Below are positions 16,083-25,144 of a stretch of 46,097 nt of DNA, in pieces (position 1 is the first letter of the stretch; each line of letters begins with the position of its first letter). The notes below the pieces were generated by a model. The model had not been told where the DNA came from. It saw only the letters and a list, made by a program, of their open reading frames with translations, and did no database searches. The DNA lies in NCBI GenBank assembly GCA_964582365.1, contig CAZOQV010000005.1, forward strand, positions 1-46,097, in the 5' to 3' direction. Source of the stretch: WARW01 sp964582365 (GTDB taxonomy: Bacteria > Patescibacteriota > Microgenomatia > UBA12405). Position numbers and translations under genes: made by a program.

Positions 16083-18491
16083 ATGAAATTTTTTAATAAA
16101 AAATCAACACCAGTAAACAATCCAACGTCAGCGACAACAGAAGTAGATCCAAATAAAAAAGATTTTAGCCAAGGATTGGTAAATATTAAAGATATTGTTG
16201 CCCCATCGGCAATTGAAGTGGATTTTAATCATATTAGAATTGATAATCGATATTATCGAACTTTGTTTGTGGCCGCCTATCCCCGATTTGTGGGAATTAA
16301 TTGGTTATCATCATTGATTAATTTTGATTCATCTTTAAATATTTCTATGTTTATTTATCCAACAGACGGAAAAGAAGTTTTGGATGATTTAAGACGAAAA
16401 ATTACTGAAATGGAAGCAGAGTTGAGTACTGATATTCAAAGAGGTAGATTAGTTAATCCCGGAACACAGGCAAAATTAGAAGATGCTTTAAATTTACAAG
16501 CAAATTTAGTTAAAGGGGAAGAAAGATTTTTTCAGTTTGGGCTTTATGTGACAATAACAGCAGATTCGGTGGCAGATTTAGATAAAACAAATAAAAATTT
16601 AGAAGCAGCATTGGGTTCCTTGTTGATTATCAGCAAAAAAGCAACATTGCAAATGGAAGAAGGCTTTATGACAACCCTGCCAATTGGTCAAGACAGATTG
16701 GTTATAAACCGAAATATGGATACGACTTCTTTGGCAACTACTTTTCCTTTTGTATCATCAGATTTATCAGATGATCGAGGAATTATGTATGGAATTAACA
16801 TGCACAACGGATCATTGATCATTTTTGATAGATTTTCCATGCCAAATTACAATTCAGTGGTCTTTGCTATGGCTGGTGCAGGTAAATCTTATATGATCAA
16901 ATTGGAAGTACTTCGATCATTAATGATGGGGACAGATGTAATTGTAATTGATCCAGAAAACGAATACAAAGAATTATGTGATAATTCCGGTGGTCAATAT
17001 ATTGCCTTTGGATACGGTGAAGATTCAAAAATTAATCCATTTGACCTAACTTTAGCCGAAGAATCAGGTCAAAATGGATTAAATACTAAAATACTGTCTT
17101 TACATAAATTATTAAGGGTAATGTTGGGAGATATGGATCCAATTGAAGAATCAATTATGGATAGAGCCATGATGGATGCTTATAAAATGAAAGGAATTAC
17201 TCCAGATCCAGCAACTCAAGATAAAGAACCTCCTTTAATTGAAGATTTATACAAATCATTAATTGGAATGGAAGACGAAAAAGCCAAAAGTTTAGCAGCC
17301 AGAATGGAAAAATATATAAAGGGGTCTTTTTCTGGAATTTTTAATCAAAAAACGACTGTTAATTTAACTAATAAATTTGTGGTGTTTGGAATTAGAAATT
17401 TGGAAGACGCTTTAAGACCAATGGCAATGCAAATTATTTTGGATTATATTTGGACAGTAGTTAAAAAAACATTAAAAAAGAGAATTTTAGTGGTTGATGA
17501 AGCTTGGTATTTGATGAAACATGATGATTCGGCTGAATTTTTAAGAGGAATTGTCAAAAGAGGTAGAAAATATTATTTAGGAGTAACAACAATTACTCAG
17601 GATGTGGATGACTTTTTGGGAACGACTTTTGGAAAGGAAATTGTAACCAATAGTGCTATTCAAATTTTATTAAAACAACATACGGCTGCTATTGATCAAA
17701 TCGGTGAAGTTTTTTATCTGAGCGAAGGAGAAAAACAATTTTTATTATCAGCAGAAAAAGGAGAAGGAATCTTTTTTGCGGGACAAAACCATGTGGCAAT
17801 TCAGATAATTGCTTCGGCTGATGAACATAATTTGATCACTTCAAATCCAGAAGATATATTGAAAAAACAAAATATTTTAAATAATTTAAAATCAGATAAT
17901 GGTTTTAAACCGCCAATAAAACCGGTTCAAAACCCCTCAGTCCCGACAGGAGTCGGGACAGCTCCCCTTGACAAAAGGGAGCCACTAAAAATTGAGGAAA
18001 TTAAAAAACCTGAAATGCCGCCAAAAATTAGTATTCCAGAAATAAAGCCAGTGGAAATTAAAGAAATTTTTAGGCCAGCAGAACAAATTAAACCTATTGA
18101 TCCGGTTATAAATGAACCAACTAATGTGGCTAAAATTCAAGTTCAAGAACAGCCAAAACCAGAAATAAAAAGTGAACCCATTCAACAAACTCAGGGCGAG
18201 TCAATATTGTTTAAAAGACCAGAGGTGGTAGTTGTTTCAGAAGATAAAAAACCAATTTTTATTAAAACCGAAGAACCAAAAATACCTCAACCACCACAAT
18301 TGGCTAAAAAACCTCAACCTGTTTTTGATTCAAACCCACCCGTTTCTGAAGCAATACCTCCCTTTCAGCCAGAGGCCAATCAGCCTGTGGCTGAGACAAA
18401 TGGAGGGCAAAAAAACATAAACGAGGTTAAAAAAGATGATAACCCTAGTAAAATGGATTATGATAAATTATTCGGAGACGGAATAGTTTAA
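16083..18491 (+). CDS. virB4: VirB4/TraC-family T4SS ATPase
   Basis: 802 aa. Residues 30-240 are the N-terminal VirB4 domain, and 245-590 the RecA-like motor with Walker A (M-A-G-A-G-K-S, near 265-269) and Walker B (L-V-V-D-E-A-W, D472-E473). Residues about 600-802 are a Pro/Lys/Glu-rich disordered tail not found in typical VirB4. An R1 repeat inside the tail (17930-17984) encodes V-P-T-G-V-G-T-A-P-L-D-K-R. VirB4 powers pilus assembly and substrate transfer from the inner face of the membrane. GGAG lies about 10 nt before the ATG, one of few SD-like signals here. Confidence 0.95.
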   Translation: MKFFNKKSTPVNNPTSATTEVDPNKKDFSQGLVNIKDIVAPSAIEVDFNHIRIDNRYYRTLFVAAYPRFVGINWLSSLINFDSSLNISMFIYPTDGKEVLDDLRRKITEMEAELSTDIQRGRLVNPGTQAKLEDALNLQANLVKGEERFFQFGLYVTITADSVADLDKTNKNLEAALGSLLIISKKATLQMEEGFMTTLPIGQDRLVINRNMDTTSLATTFPFVSSDLSDDRGIMYGINMHNGSLIIFDRFSMPNYNSVVFAMAGAGKSYMIKLEVLRSLMMGTDVIVIDPENEYKELCDNSGGQYIAFGYGEDSKINPFDLTLAEESGQNGLNTKILSLHKLLRVMLGDMDPIEESIMDRAMMDAYKMKGITPDPATQDKEPPLIEDLYKSLIGMEDEKAKSLAARMEKYIKGSFSGIFNQKTTVNLTNKFVVFGIRNLEDALRPMAMQIILDYIWTVVKKTLKKRILVVDEAWYLMKHDDSAEFLRGIVKRGRKYYLGVTTITQDVDDFLGTTFGKEIVTNSAIQILLKQHTAAIDQIGEVFYLSEGEKQFLLSAEKGEGIFFAGQNHVAIQIIASADEHNLITSNPEDILKKQNILNNLKSDNGFKPPIKPVQNPSVPTGVGTAPLDKREPLKIEEIKKPEMPPKISIPEIKPVEIKEIFRPAEQIKPIDPVINEPTNVAKIQVQEQPKPEIKSEPIQQTQGESILFKRPEVVVVSEDKKPIFIKTEEPKIPQPPQLAKKPQPVFDSNPPVSEAIPPFQPEANQPVAETNGGQKNINEVKKDDNPSKMDYDKLFGDGIV
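17930..17984. repeat. R1 two-hairpin repeat inside virB4
   Basis: Hairpin 1 GTCCCGAC (17940-17947) with GTCGGGAC (17952-17959), loop AGGA. Hairpin 2 GCTCCC (17961-17966) with GGGAGC (17977-17982). In frame in the disordered tail. Confidence 0.85.
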
Positions 18492-18497
18492 GACTGA

Positions 18498-18503
18498 TAT
18501 AAT
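18498..18503 (+). promoter_or_regulatory. -10 TATAAT of the 908-aa gene
   Basis: TGA-TATAAT, 6 nt, ATG at 18510. An internal promoter inside the T4SS locus. Confidence 0.6.
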
Positions 18504-18509
18504 TTTATA

Positions 18510-21236
18510 ATGGCAAATACGGCGACAAAAACTGGATCCGATATAACTGAAGTTGTAGACACTACTAAACTAACGAGATGGTATCTAAAAGTTACAGACC
18601 TTAATAAAAAAAGGGTTTCATCACCACAAGAAGCGATAGAAATATTAAATGAATTAAGACTCATTAAGGGAAAAATAATTGAAGGAAGTATATTAGAAAA
18701 GAGTATTAAAAATTTAGGAGTAAATAATACAAATGATATCAATCAGGCAATTGGTGATTTAACAGAAAAAAAATCTAACAAAACTTCAGTAGTGGATGAA
18801 GGAAAAATCAAAGAATTGGTGGCAGAATATGAACAATATATAGAAAACGGTTTAAGTGAAAAAGAGGCTTTGTCTAGAATAAAAAAAGAAAATGAAGAAA
18901 ATATTTCGGCAAAAGAAATAGAAAGTTTTATTCAAAGACAAAGTAAAATTTATCAGGAAAATATTGAAATTAAAAAAAATTTTATTATTGAAAAAGATAA
19001 TAAAGATGAAGTGAATGAAGATGAAAATAATGAAATTGTTGAAGATAAAAAATTTGATAGTGAAGAAGTAATTGAAGAATTTATTAATAAAGAAAAAACA
19101 AAAGTTAAAGATGAATTGAAAGAAAAAAAAGAGACTAAAGAAGATTTTTTTTCTGAAAAAGAAGATGTTGATGAAATTATTGAAAAGAAAAGCGAAGAAG
19201 TGTCTCAAAAAATAATAGAGGAAATTGGTTATAATAACGAACAAATTGGAGAACTAATAAAAAGAAATAGGACAGAAGTTGAAAAAGAGCTAAAAGAAAC
19301 AGTAAAAAAAGTGATTTATGGAGAAGAGGCAACATTAGAAAATGGAATTATAAAAATTATTCAAGAAAGAGACGATTCTTTCGTTAAACAAAAAATTTCA
19401 ATTAGTAATTCCTCAATTAAGACTATTCAATTGGAATTAAACAATTGGATTAATAAAAATGAAAAACAAGTAATTGAATATAAAGGAAAAGTACTAGAAA
19501 AAAAGATTGAAACAGAAATTTTTAATAAAAATCCAGAACTAATAAAAGAAAACAAAGTTGATGTTGAAAATTACTCTAAATTTGTAAAAGATTTTTATTC
19601 TTCTACAAGAATAGTTAATATTAATCAAAATAGAGAAAAGGCTGTAAATTACGCTGAAAATGTGGGTTTGAGCCCTGGACAAATTGGTAATGGTTGGAAT
19701 AATTTACAAGCTTTTACTGGTTTGATTAATAGTACTCAAAAACCATTAGAATTAATTAATCAATATAAGACTTTGGTTGAAAAGATTGGAAATAAAATAC
19801 CAACTAAAATAAAAGAGTGTGACTCTTTAAATGTAGTTGCTAAAATGGCTGAAAAATCTGATAATTTTAGACATTTAATAGAAAAAACACAGAATATTTT
19901 AAATTGGAAAGAAAATTTAATTTCATCGGTTGTTTCTAAATTTGGTTTAGACAAAATTATAACCAATGTGGCTGGAAAAGTGCTTGGCGAAGAATTTGTT
20001 AAAAATTCTTTGGTTATTTTATCCCAAAAATCATTAGAACAAGGATCTTTAATTATTTTACAAAGTTTTATTGGCGGCGGAATTCCATCTTTGACAGTGG
20101 CAGCGGCGACTGTAACAATGGAAACAGCTACAGCAGCGGCTGCAGCAGCGGCAGCGGCTTTAAAAGCAGCCACTTCTTCATTTGAATTAGCAAGCGCTGC
20201 AGCAACAGCCGCAGTAGGTACTGCGGCAGAAGCTAGTACTGCGGCGGCTTTAGCAACAGCAACTACAGCGGTGGCCACAGCAGCAGAAGCAGCGGCCACA
20301 AGTGCAGCTGCAGCAGCAGCAGCTGGCACAGCTTTAACTACAGCTACTACAGCAGCTGGAAGTAGTGCGGCATTAGTAGGAACAGCAGCAGTCGCCGGAA
20401 CTGGAATTGGAATACCCGTGGCAGCATTTATGTTAGCGGTTCAAGCTGTTTTTTTCTTAAAAAAACAATTTGATAAAATTACTGAAAAATTAGGAATTAG
20501 TACAAAAAAATTTTTTGAAGAAAATTTTGGAAAAGTTGGTGGATTTATAATTAAAACTGCAACTTTTTTAATAGGATTACCTCTTTTATTAGTAGGAGCA
20601 ATATCAATGATATCGGTGATAGTTTCACCGATAATAATTGGCGTTATCGGATTCTTTTCTATATATCAAATAGCACAAGGATTTTTTGTTTCTAATTTAC
20701 CACCACCAAAAGGGACTAGTAATGTAGAAGAAATAATAACAGTACCAAATGATCCTTTGGACCCAATTGATCCCTTGTTGCCAAACGATCCTTTATTGCC
20801 AGAAGAATGTCCAAGTGGTTGGCCGGCAAGATCAGGCTATGGAAGTTATATAACTCAAGGACCATTAGGAACGGCTTCTCATGACGGTCAACAGGCAATT
20901 GATATTGTTATAAAAGATCCTAATTTATACATTTTGGCAACAAGTCCAGGAACAATCTCTTACACTAATGCTAGTTCTTGTGGATTAGGAATAATTATTG
21001 CTAGTGATTGTAATGGACAAAATGGACGAATGGTTAAAACTATATATTGTCATTTATCTGAGAGATATGTAACTCCTGGACAGGTAGTAACAAGGGGTTA
21101 TATTTTAGGAAAAGAAGGAACCACTGGTTCTAGTTCTGCTCCACATTTACATTATGAAGTAATGTATGGCGGTAGTATTAATGATTATTTACCGGTAAAT
21201 ATTCCGCAATTTTGTTATAGGTGCACATCCTTTTAA
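18510..21236 (+). CDS. Large coiled-coil, Ala-rich membrane protein with M23 peptidase domain
   Basis: 908 aa in blocks. Residues about 100-330 are charged coiled coil, 340-525 helical. Residues 528-637 are extremely Ala/Thr-rich (runs of up to nine Ala) and end in a Gly-rich hydrophobic stretch. Two or more membrane helices lie at about 677-730, then a Pro/Asp linker (D-P-L-D-P-I-D-P-L-L-P-N-D-P). A LytM/M23 metallopeptidase domain occupies about 770-900, with H791, D798 and the H-L-H pair (H879, H881) as zinc ligands. The peptidase half is intact and would lie outside the membrane, cutting cell-wall cross-links. By position it is likely the wall-opening (VirB1-like) component of the T4SS, with an unusual tethered design. 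A VirB6-like role for the membrane part is also possible. Confidence 0.8.
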   Translation: MANTATKTGSDITEVVDTTKLTRWYLKVTDLNKKRVSSPQEAIEILNELRLIKGKIIEGSILEKSIKNLGVNNTNDINQAIGDLTEKKSNKTSVVDEGKIKELVAEYEQYIENGLSEKEALSRIKKENEENISAKEIESFIQRQSKIYQENIEIKKNFIIEKDNKDEVNEDENNEIVEDKKFDSEEVIEEFINKEKTKVKDELKEKKETKEDFFSEKEDVDEIIEKKSEEVSQKIIEEIGYNNEQIGELIKRNRTEVEKELKETVKKVIYGEEATLENGIIKIIQERDDSFVKQKISISNSSIKTIQLELNNWINKNEKQVIEYKGKVLEKKIETEIFNKNPELIKENKVDVENYSKFVKDFYSSTRIVNINQNREKAVNYAENVGLSPGQIGNGWNNLQAFTGLINSTQKPLELINQYKTLVEKIGNKIPTKIKECDSLNVVAKMAEKSDNFRHLIEKTQNILNWKENLISSVVSKFGLDKIITNVAGKVLGEEFVKNSLVILSQKSLEQGSLIILQSFIGGGIPSLTVAAATVTMETATAAAAAAAAALKAATSSFELASAAATAAVGTAAEASTAAALATATTAVATAAEAAATSAAAAAAAGTALTTATTAAGSSAALVGTAAVAGTGIGIPVAAFMLAVQAVFFLKKQFDKITEKLGISTKKFFEENFGKVGGFIIKTATFLIGLPLLLVGAISMISVIVSPIIIGVIGFFSIYQIAQGFFVSNLPPPKGTSNVEEIITVPNDPLDPIDPLLPNDPLLPEECPSGWPARSGYGSYITQGPLGTASHDGQQAIDIVIKDPNLYILATSPGTISYTNASSCGLGIIIASDCNGQNGRMVKTIYCHLSERYVTPGQVVTRGYILGKEGTTGSSSAPHLHYEVMYGGSINDYLPVNIPQFCYRCTSF

Positions 21237-21241
21237 TAAAT

Positions 21242-22225
21242 ATGACTAAATTAAAAAAAATAATATTAATTGTGGTAGCTTTGTTTTTATTAATAATCAT
21301 TTTTTATTTGATAAAAAATGAATTTAGTAATAGTGATATTAAAAATGAAAATAAACCGACAACAGTGAATACAACCCCTAATTCACTTAGTAATATAAAT
21401 TGGCCAAATTATAAATATATTTATTCTGAAAATATTAATGTTTATAAAGTTGATAAAAAAAACATTAATGAGATTTTTATTCAAAAAATGGTTTCTTTGT
21501 TTGGTTCTAGTGTTCAACCAATAATAAATGAAGAAAATTTTGTTCTTTTTGAAAACGATAAAAAAAATAGTACTTTGAGTATTAATAAAAAAGATTCTCT
21601 TTTAATGTTTAATTTAAATATTGATAAAAATGATTCTTTAAATAAAAAATATAACGAAGAAGAATTAAATAATTTGTTTTTAAATTTTATTAAAAATAAT
21701 TTTAATTTAGCTAGTGAAATTGAGATAGATATTAATAAAATTGAGTATGAAACTATTAGTGGAAATAATTTTATAAAAGCTGATAAAGACAAAGCTAGTT
21801 CTGTTTATATTAAAGCTAATTATAAAATAGATGGATATAAAATTTATTCCCCTTTTGGAGATTCAATAATGGCCAGATATTCTTTTGATGGAACTTTATT
21901 AAAATTAGAAATTTATTTACCTTTTGAAAAAGTAGCCAAATATGATAATTTGGCGACAAAAACTATTGATGAAATAAAAAGATTAAAATTAAAAGATTTT
22001 GAACTGTTTTTAATTGATGATCCAATGGAATCAGTTTTATTTAATCAAGGGAAAATGGTGGAAATAACTAGTATGGAGGTAGATGATGTCAATTTAATTT
22101 ATAAATATGATCCAAATGATAATTATTTACAACCTTTTTTATCTCTTAGTGGAAAAGGTAAATATGAAGAAAATAATTTATCAGTGATATTTTTAACTCC
22201 AGCTTTATTAGAAACCGAATATTAA
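21242..22225 (+). CDS. Membrane-anchored protein of unknown function (T4SS locus)
   Basis: About 327 aa. A basic start (MTKLKK) and one hydrophobic helix (about 7-27) are followed by an Asn/Lys/Ile-rich extracytoplasmic domain with no family I recognise. I start it at the ATG at 21242; the open frame begins at 21221, inside the previous gene. It follows the M23 protein by 5 bp and looks co-transcribed. The topology (short inside, large outside) resembles VirB8-like or accessory assembly proteins, but that is only a positional guess. Confidence 0.65.
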   Translation: MTKLKKIILIVVALFLLIIIFYLIKNEFSNSDIKNENKPTTVNTTPNSLSNINWPNYKYIYSENINVYKVDKKNINEIFIQKMVSLFGSSVQPIINEENFVLFENDKKNSTLSINKKDSLLMFNLNIDKNDSLNKKYNEEELNNLFLNFIKNNFNLASEIEIDINKIEYETISGNNFIKADKDKASSVYIKANYKIDGYKIYSPFGDSIMARYSFDGTLLKLEIYLPFEKVAKYDNLATKTIDEIKRLKLKDFELFLIDDPMESVLFNQGKMVEITSMEVDDVNLIYKYDPNDNYLQPFLSLSGKGKYEENNLSVIFLTPALLETEY

Positions 22226-22227
22226 TA

Positions 22228-22320
22228 ATGATAAATTTTATAAAAAGATATCAACTAATTATAATATTGATTTTAATAATAATAATTTTAACTATTGTTA
22301 AAATTATTTATGGACAATAA
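22228..22320 (+). CDS. 30-aa single-helix membrane peptide
   Basis: ATG at 22228, 2 bp after the stop of the previous gene. The sequence is MINFIKRYQL followed by an Ile/Leu helix and V-K-I-I-Y-G-Q. A basic N-terminus plus about 15 hydrophobic residues fits a small membrane subunit (VirB7-sized, but without a lipobox). It lacks its own promoter, so it would be expressed by coupling with the upstream gene. The Ile-rich composition may also be chance in AT-rich DNA. Confidence 0.4.
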   Translation: MINFIKRYQLIIILILIIIILTIVKIIYGQ

Positions 22321-22321
22321 T

Positions 22322-23440
22322 TTAGTCTTGTAATCTAACTGGCATAATAATATGAGAAAAATTTGGATCGGATTGGTCATGGAAGAAAGCTGGTGTTAAA
22401 GATTCATTAAATTCAATAACAATTTCTTGGCTTTTACAAATATTAAGGAAATCCATTAAAAATTTGTAATTAAAAGCAATTTCTAAATTTTCACCTTCAA
22501 CTTTAGCATCAATAGTGGCTTTATTTTGACCAATTTGAGGAGCGTTGGCGGTTAATTCAATTGAATTAGTTTTAATATTAAAACGAACAATATTGGCTGA
22601 TTCTTTGGCAAAAACAGAAGCAATTTTGACAGCTTGAATAAATTCATCTTTGTTTAAAAAGACCTTAGAAGAAAAAGATTCTGGAATGATTCTTTGATAA
22701 GCGGGATATTCTCCACTAATAAGTCGAGAAACTAGTTCTATATCGTCTAGAATGAAGACAACTTGGTGTTCATCTGATGTTAGACCAATTTTAATTTTAG
22801 TATTGGTCTTGGCGAGTTTGGTGACTTCTAGAAGGCTTTTAGCGGGAATTAAAAAAGTGACTTGTTCAGTTTTTAAATCAATAGGATTAATTAATTTAAT
22901 ACTTTTAAAAGATAAACGAAAACCATCAGTGGCAACTAGAGTTAAATTATCAGAGGTAAATTGACAAAGAATGGCAGTTAAAACTGGACGAGTATCATCA
23001 GTGGCGGCAGAAAAAGCGATTTGAGAAATGGCTTGAGTTAAAACACCTAAATCTAATTCAAAACAAGTGTCGGAATTTAAAGTAGGAAATTCTGGATAAT
23101 CGGTTGAAGGATTAGTGGTAAAAGTTGATTCAGTTTTAGAAGAAGATAATGTTAAAAGATTATTTTTTTCCAAAAATAAATCAATTTTCCCAGGAGTTAA
23201 ATAGGAAACAAACTCAGTAATTTCTTTTGAAGGAACAGTAATAGTTCCCTCTTCTTCAATTTTGGCACCAATCCAATAATTAATACTTAATTCTAAATTA
23301 GTGGCAGAAAGTTTTAGACGACCATTATCAGTTGATAATAAAATATTATTTAAAACAGGTAATTGATTTTTAGAAGAGACAAATCGAGAAACATTAGTGA
23401 GAGCAGTATTTAAGTTTTCTTGTAAGAGGGAAAGTTTCAT
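22322..23440 (-). CDS. dnaN: DNA polymerase III beta sliding clamp
   Basis: 372 aa, normal length for the three-domain clamp. Recognisable blocks are the N-terminal M-K-L-S-L-L-Q-E-N-L, A-T-D-G-F-R-L-S in the middle domain, and the C-terminal H-I-I-M-P-V-R-L ending. It forms the ring that tethers the replicase to DNA. The order dnaA then dnaN on the same strand is the usual origin arrangement. ATG at 23440 lies 5 nt after TAATAT in TGATAATAT, giving it its own promoter in the dnaA-dnaN gap. Confidence 0.97.
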   Translation of the reverse strand: MKLSLLQENLNTALTNVSRFVSSKNQLPVLNNILLSTDNGRLKLSATNLELSINYWIGAKIEEEGTITVPSKEITEFVSYLTPGKIDLFLEKNNLLTLSSSKTESTFTTNPSTDYPEFPTLNSDTCFELDLGVLTQAISQIAFSAATDDTRPVLTAILCQFTSDNLTLVATDGFRLSFKSIKLINPIDLKTEQVTFLIPAKSLLEVTKLAKTNTKIKIGLTSDEHQVVFILDDIELVSRLISGEYPAYQRIIPESFSSKVFLNKDEFIQAVKIASVFAKESANIVRFNIKTNSIELTANAPQIGQNKATIDAKVEGENLEIAFNYKFLMDFLNICKSQEIVIEFNESLTPAFFHDQSDPNFSHIIMPVRLQD

Positions 23441-23445
23441 GACTT

Positions 23446-23451
23446 ATATTA
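23446..23451 (-). promoter_or_regulatory. -10 TAATAT of dnaN
   Basis: Minus strand TGA-TAATAT, 5 nt, ATG at 23440. Confidence 0.5.
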
Positions 23452-23699
23452 TCAAAAATTGATTGTGAATTAAAGGTTATTGATAATAGATATTAATATT
23501 CAAAACAGTAGTAATGGTTAGTAGAGAGTGTGGAGATGTATATAAAAATTGATTTATGATGTTAAGATGTGTAATTTATGATTTAAGAAGACAGTGGAGT
23601 AGTTAATTTTGGTTTTAAAATAGGTAAAAAATAGTTGTTTTGGCTTATAGTTTATATTTGAAGTTTGGGTAAAGTTCGGGGGAAAAAACAAATTTAAAT

Positions 23700-23708
23700 T
23701 GTGAATAA
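23700..23708 (-). promoter_or_regulatory. DnaA box (TTATTCACA)
   Basis: Exact match to TTATNCACA on the minus strand, same orientation as its neighbour. Confidence 0.7.
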
Positions 23709-23711
23709 GTT

Positions 23712-23720
23712 TGTGGATAA
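23712..23720 (-). promoter_or_regulatory. DnaA box (TTATCCACA)
   Basis: Perfect E. coli-type consensus on the minus strand, 3 bp from the previous box. Confidence 0.75.
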
Positions 23721-23752
23721 GTGGTATTAAGTGGTGGAAAACTTTTTTAGAG

Positions 23753-25090
23753 TTAAAAAGTGCTTTTGATTTGGTTGATAAGTTGACGGGTTTGTGGATT
23801 AGTGGAAAAGTCGTTAGTTATTTTGTCTCGAGCATGCATAATACTGGTGTGATCTCGACCTCCCAAAAGATGTCCAACTTCTTCTAGAGGTAGATTTATT
23901 TGGGTTAAGAGTAAATAAGCAGTAATGTGACGAGCACTGACCAATTCTTTCTTGCGACTTTTTCCACAAAGGTCACTGGTTTTAATATTAAAATGTTTAG
24001 CACAAATAGAGATGATGTGTCTGGGATTTAATTTAGGTATTGGTTCGTAGTTATTAGATCGTTGATTAGGATTAAAAAAGTTTTGAACAAAAGGAAGATC
24101 AACCTCCCCTATTTGTTGAGATAAAGATTGAACGGCAATTTGTTGAAGTTTACCTTCAATTTCACGGATATTTGATTCAATATTATTGGCTAAAAATTCA
24201 ACAGCTTCGGCGGTAATTTGGATCCCTTTTTCTTCTATTTTTTGACTAATAATAGCAATACGCATTTCATAATCGGGAAGTTGGATATCAACAGTTAAGC
24301 CTCCCATAAAACGAGAAACAAGACGGTCTTCGAGATGGTCAATTTCACTGGGTTTACGATCGGAAGTTAAAATTACCTGTTTTCCGTTCATATGAAGAGC
24401 ATTAAAAGTGTGAAAAAATTCTTGTTGGGTATATTCTTTACCGGCAATAAATTGGATATCATCAACTAAAATACAATCTAAATTTCGATATTTATCTTTA
24501 AATTGATTCATGTTTTTGGACTTAAGAGCATTAACCAATTCGTTACCGAAAGTTTCAGCAGAAAAATATTTTATTTTTAAATCAGGATTTTTTTTGAGAA
24601 GTTCGTGACCAATAGCTTGCATTAAGTGAGTTTTACCAACCCCTACCCCACCCCAGATAAAGAAAGGATTGTAGGAAAGACCAGGATTTTTGACAATACC
24701 TTGAGCGGCGGCAAAAGCAAATTGATTACTATTACCAACAACTAAAGTGTCAAAAGTATATTTAGGATGAAGAGAAGAATTGGTAGTTTTGTTTGTAGAA
24801 TAGGAAAAAAGTGGAGTATTGTTAGTATCGGGGTTAGTCTTAATAATTTCTTGAACAATAAAAATTAAGGTATTTTCAGTTTTGGTTTGATTATCAAGAG
24901 CACTCTTAATGATTTCGTAATAGCGTTTTTTGTTGAAATCAACAGAATAAGTGTTGGGACAACCAATGGTGGCAACGTTATTTTCAAGACTAATAAGTTG
25001 AGTTTTTAAAACGAAAGTTTGAAAAATAGCTGGGGCGAGAGTTATTTTTAACTCTTCTTGAGTGTTTTTCCAAATTCTTTCAATATCCAT
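23753..25090 (-). CDS. dnaA: Chromosomal replication initiator DnaA
   Basis: 445 aa. Domain I (1-80) and a short linker are followed by the AAA+ domain with Walker A G-G-V-G-V-G-K-T (147-154) and Walker B L-V-D-D (208-211). Domain IV carries the box-recognition signature G-R-D-H-T-S-I-M-H-A (411-420). It binds DnaA boxes and melts oriC. The linker between domains III and IV (near 341-348, P-N-Q-R-S-N-N-Y) is encoded by a degenerate R3 repeat. The start ATG follows an R1 repeat, so the leader RNA contains hairpins. A G-rich stretch from that repeat (GGAGGGGTGGG) lies just upstream of the ATG and could act as a ribosome site. Confidence 0.98.
   Translation of the reverse strand: MDIERIWKNTQEELKITLAPAIFQTFVLKTQLISLENNVATIGCPNTYSVDFNKKRYYEIIKSALDNQTKTENTLIFIVQEIIKTNPDTNNTPLFSYSTNKTTNSSLHPKYTFDTLVVGNSNQFAFAAAQGIVKNPGLSYNPFFIWGGVGVGKTHLMQAIGHELLKKNPDLKIKYFSAETFGNELVNALKSKNMNQFKDKYRNLDCILVDDIQFIAGKEYTQQEFFHTFNALHMNGKQVILTSDRKPSEIDHLEDRLVSRFMGGLTVDIQLPDYEMRIAIISQKIEEKGIQITAEAVEFLANNIESNIREIEGKLQQIAVQSLSQQIGEVDLPFVQNFFNPNQRSNNYEPIPKLNPRHIISICAKHFNIKTSDLCGKSRKKELVSARHITAYLLLTQINLPLEEVGHLLGGRDHTSIMHARDKITNDFSTNPQTRQLINQIKSTF
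24044..24069. repeat. Degenerate R3 repeat inside dnaA
   Basis: TCGTAGTTATTAGATCG plus flank, in the interdomain linker. Confidence 0.5.
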
Positions 25091-25092
25091 AA

Positions 25093-25144
25093 TAAACCCA
25101 CCCCTCCGATAAATTGAAGACCCTCCCTTGAAAAGGGATGGCTT
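25093..25144. repeat. R1 two-hairpin repeat in the dnaA leader
   Basis: Type A. The hairpin 1 right arm is decayed (TTGAAG instead of TCGGAG); hairpin 2 is CCCTCCCTT/AAGGGATGG. It lies directly before the dnaA ATG on the minus strand. Confidence 0.8.

Larger units (their letters stand above)
23441..23752. other. dnaA-dnaN intergenic region, candidate replication origin
   Basis: 312 bp without a gene between the dnaA stop and the dnaN start, very AT-rich. It holds two consensus DnaA boxes 3 bp apart, a degenerate third (TGTGAATTA, 23464-23472) and an AT-rich run just left of the pair. Classical position for oriC, but only two good boxes are present. Confidence 0.55.

Noticed and set aside
19760..20329. 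189-codon Ala-rich frame opposite the 908-aa gene
   Set aside because: It is the antisense shadow of the GCN-rich Ala stretch; the sense frame continues into an intact M23 domain.
14572..22320. Integrated conjugative element
   Set aside because: No relaxase, VirD4, integrase, attachment-site repeats or tRNA border; the locus abuts dnaN in the core origin region.
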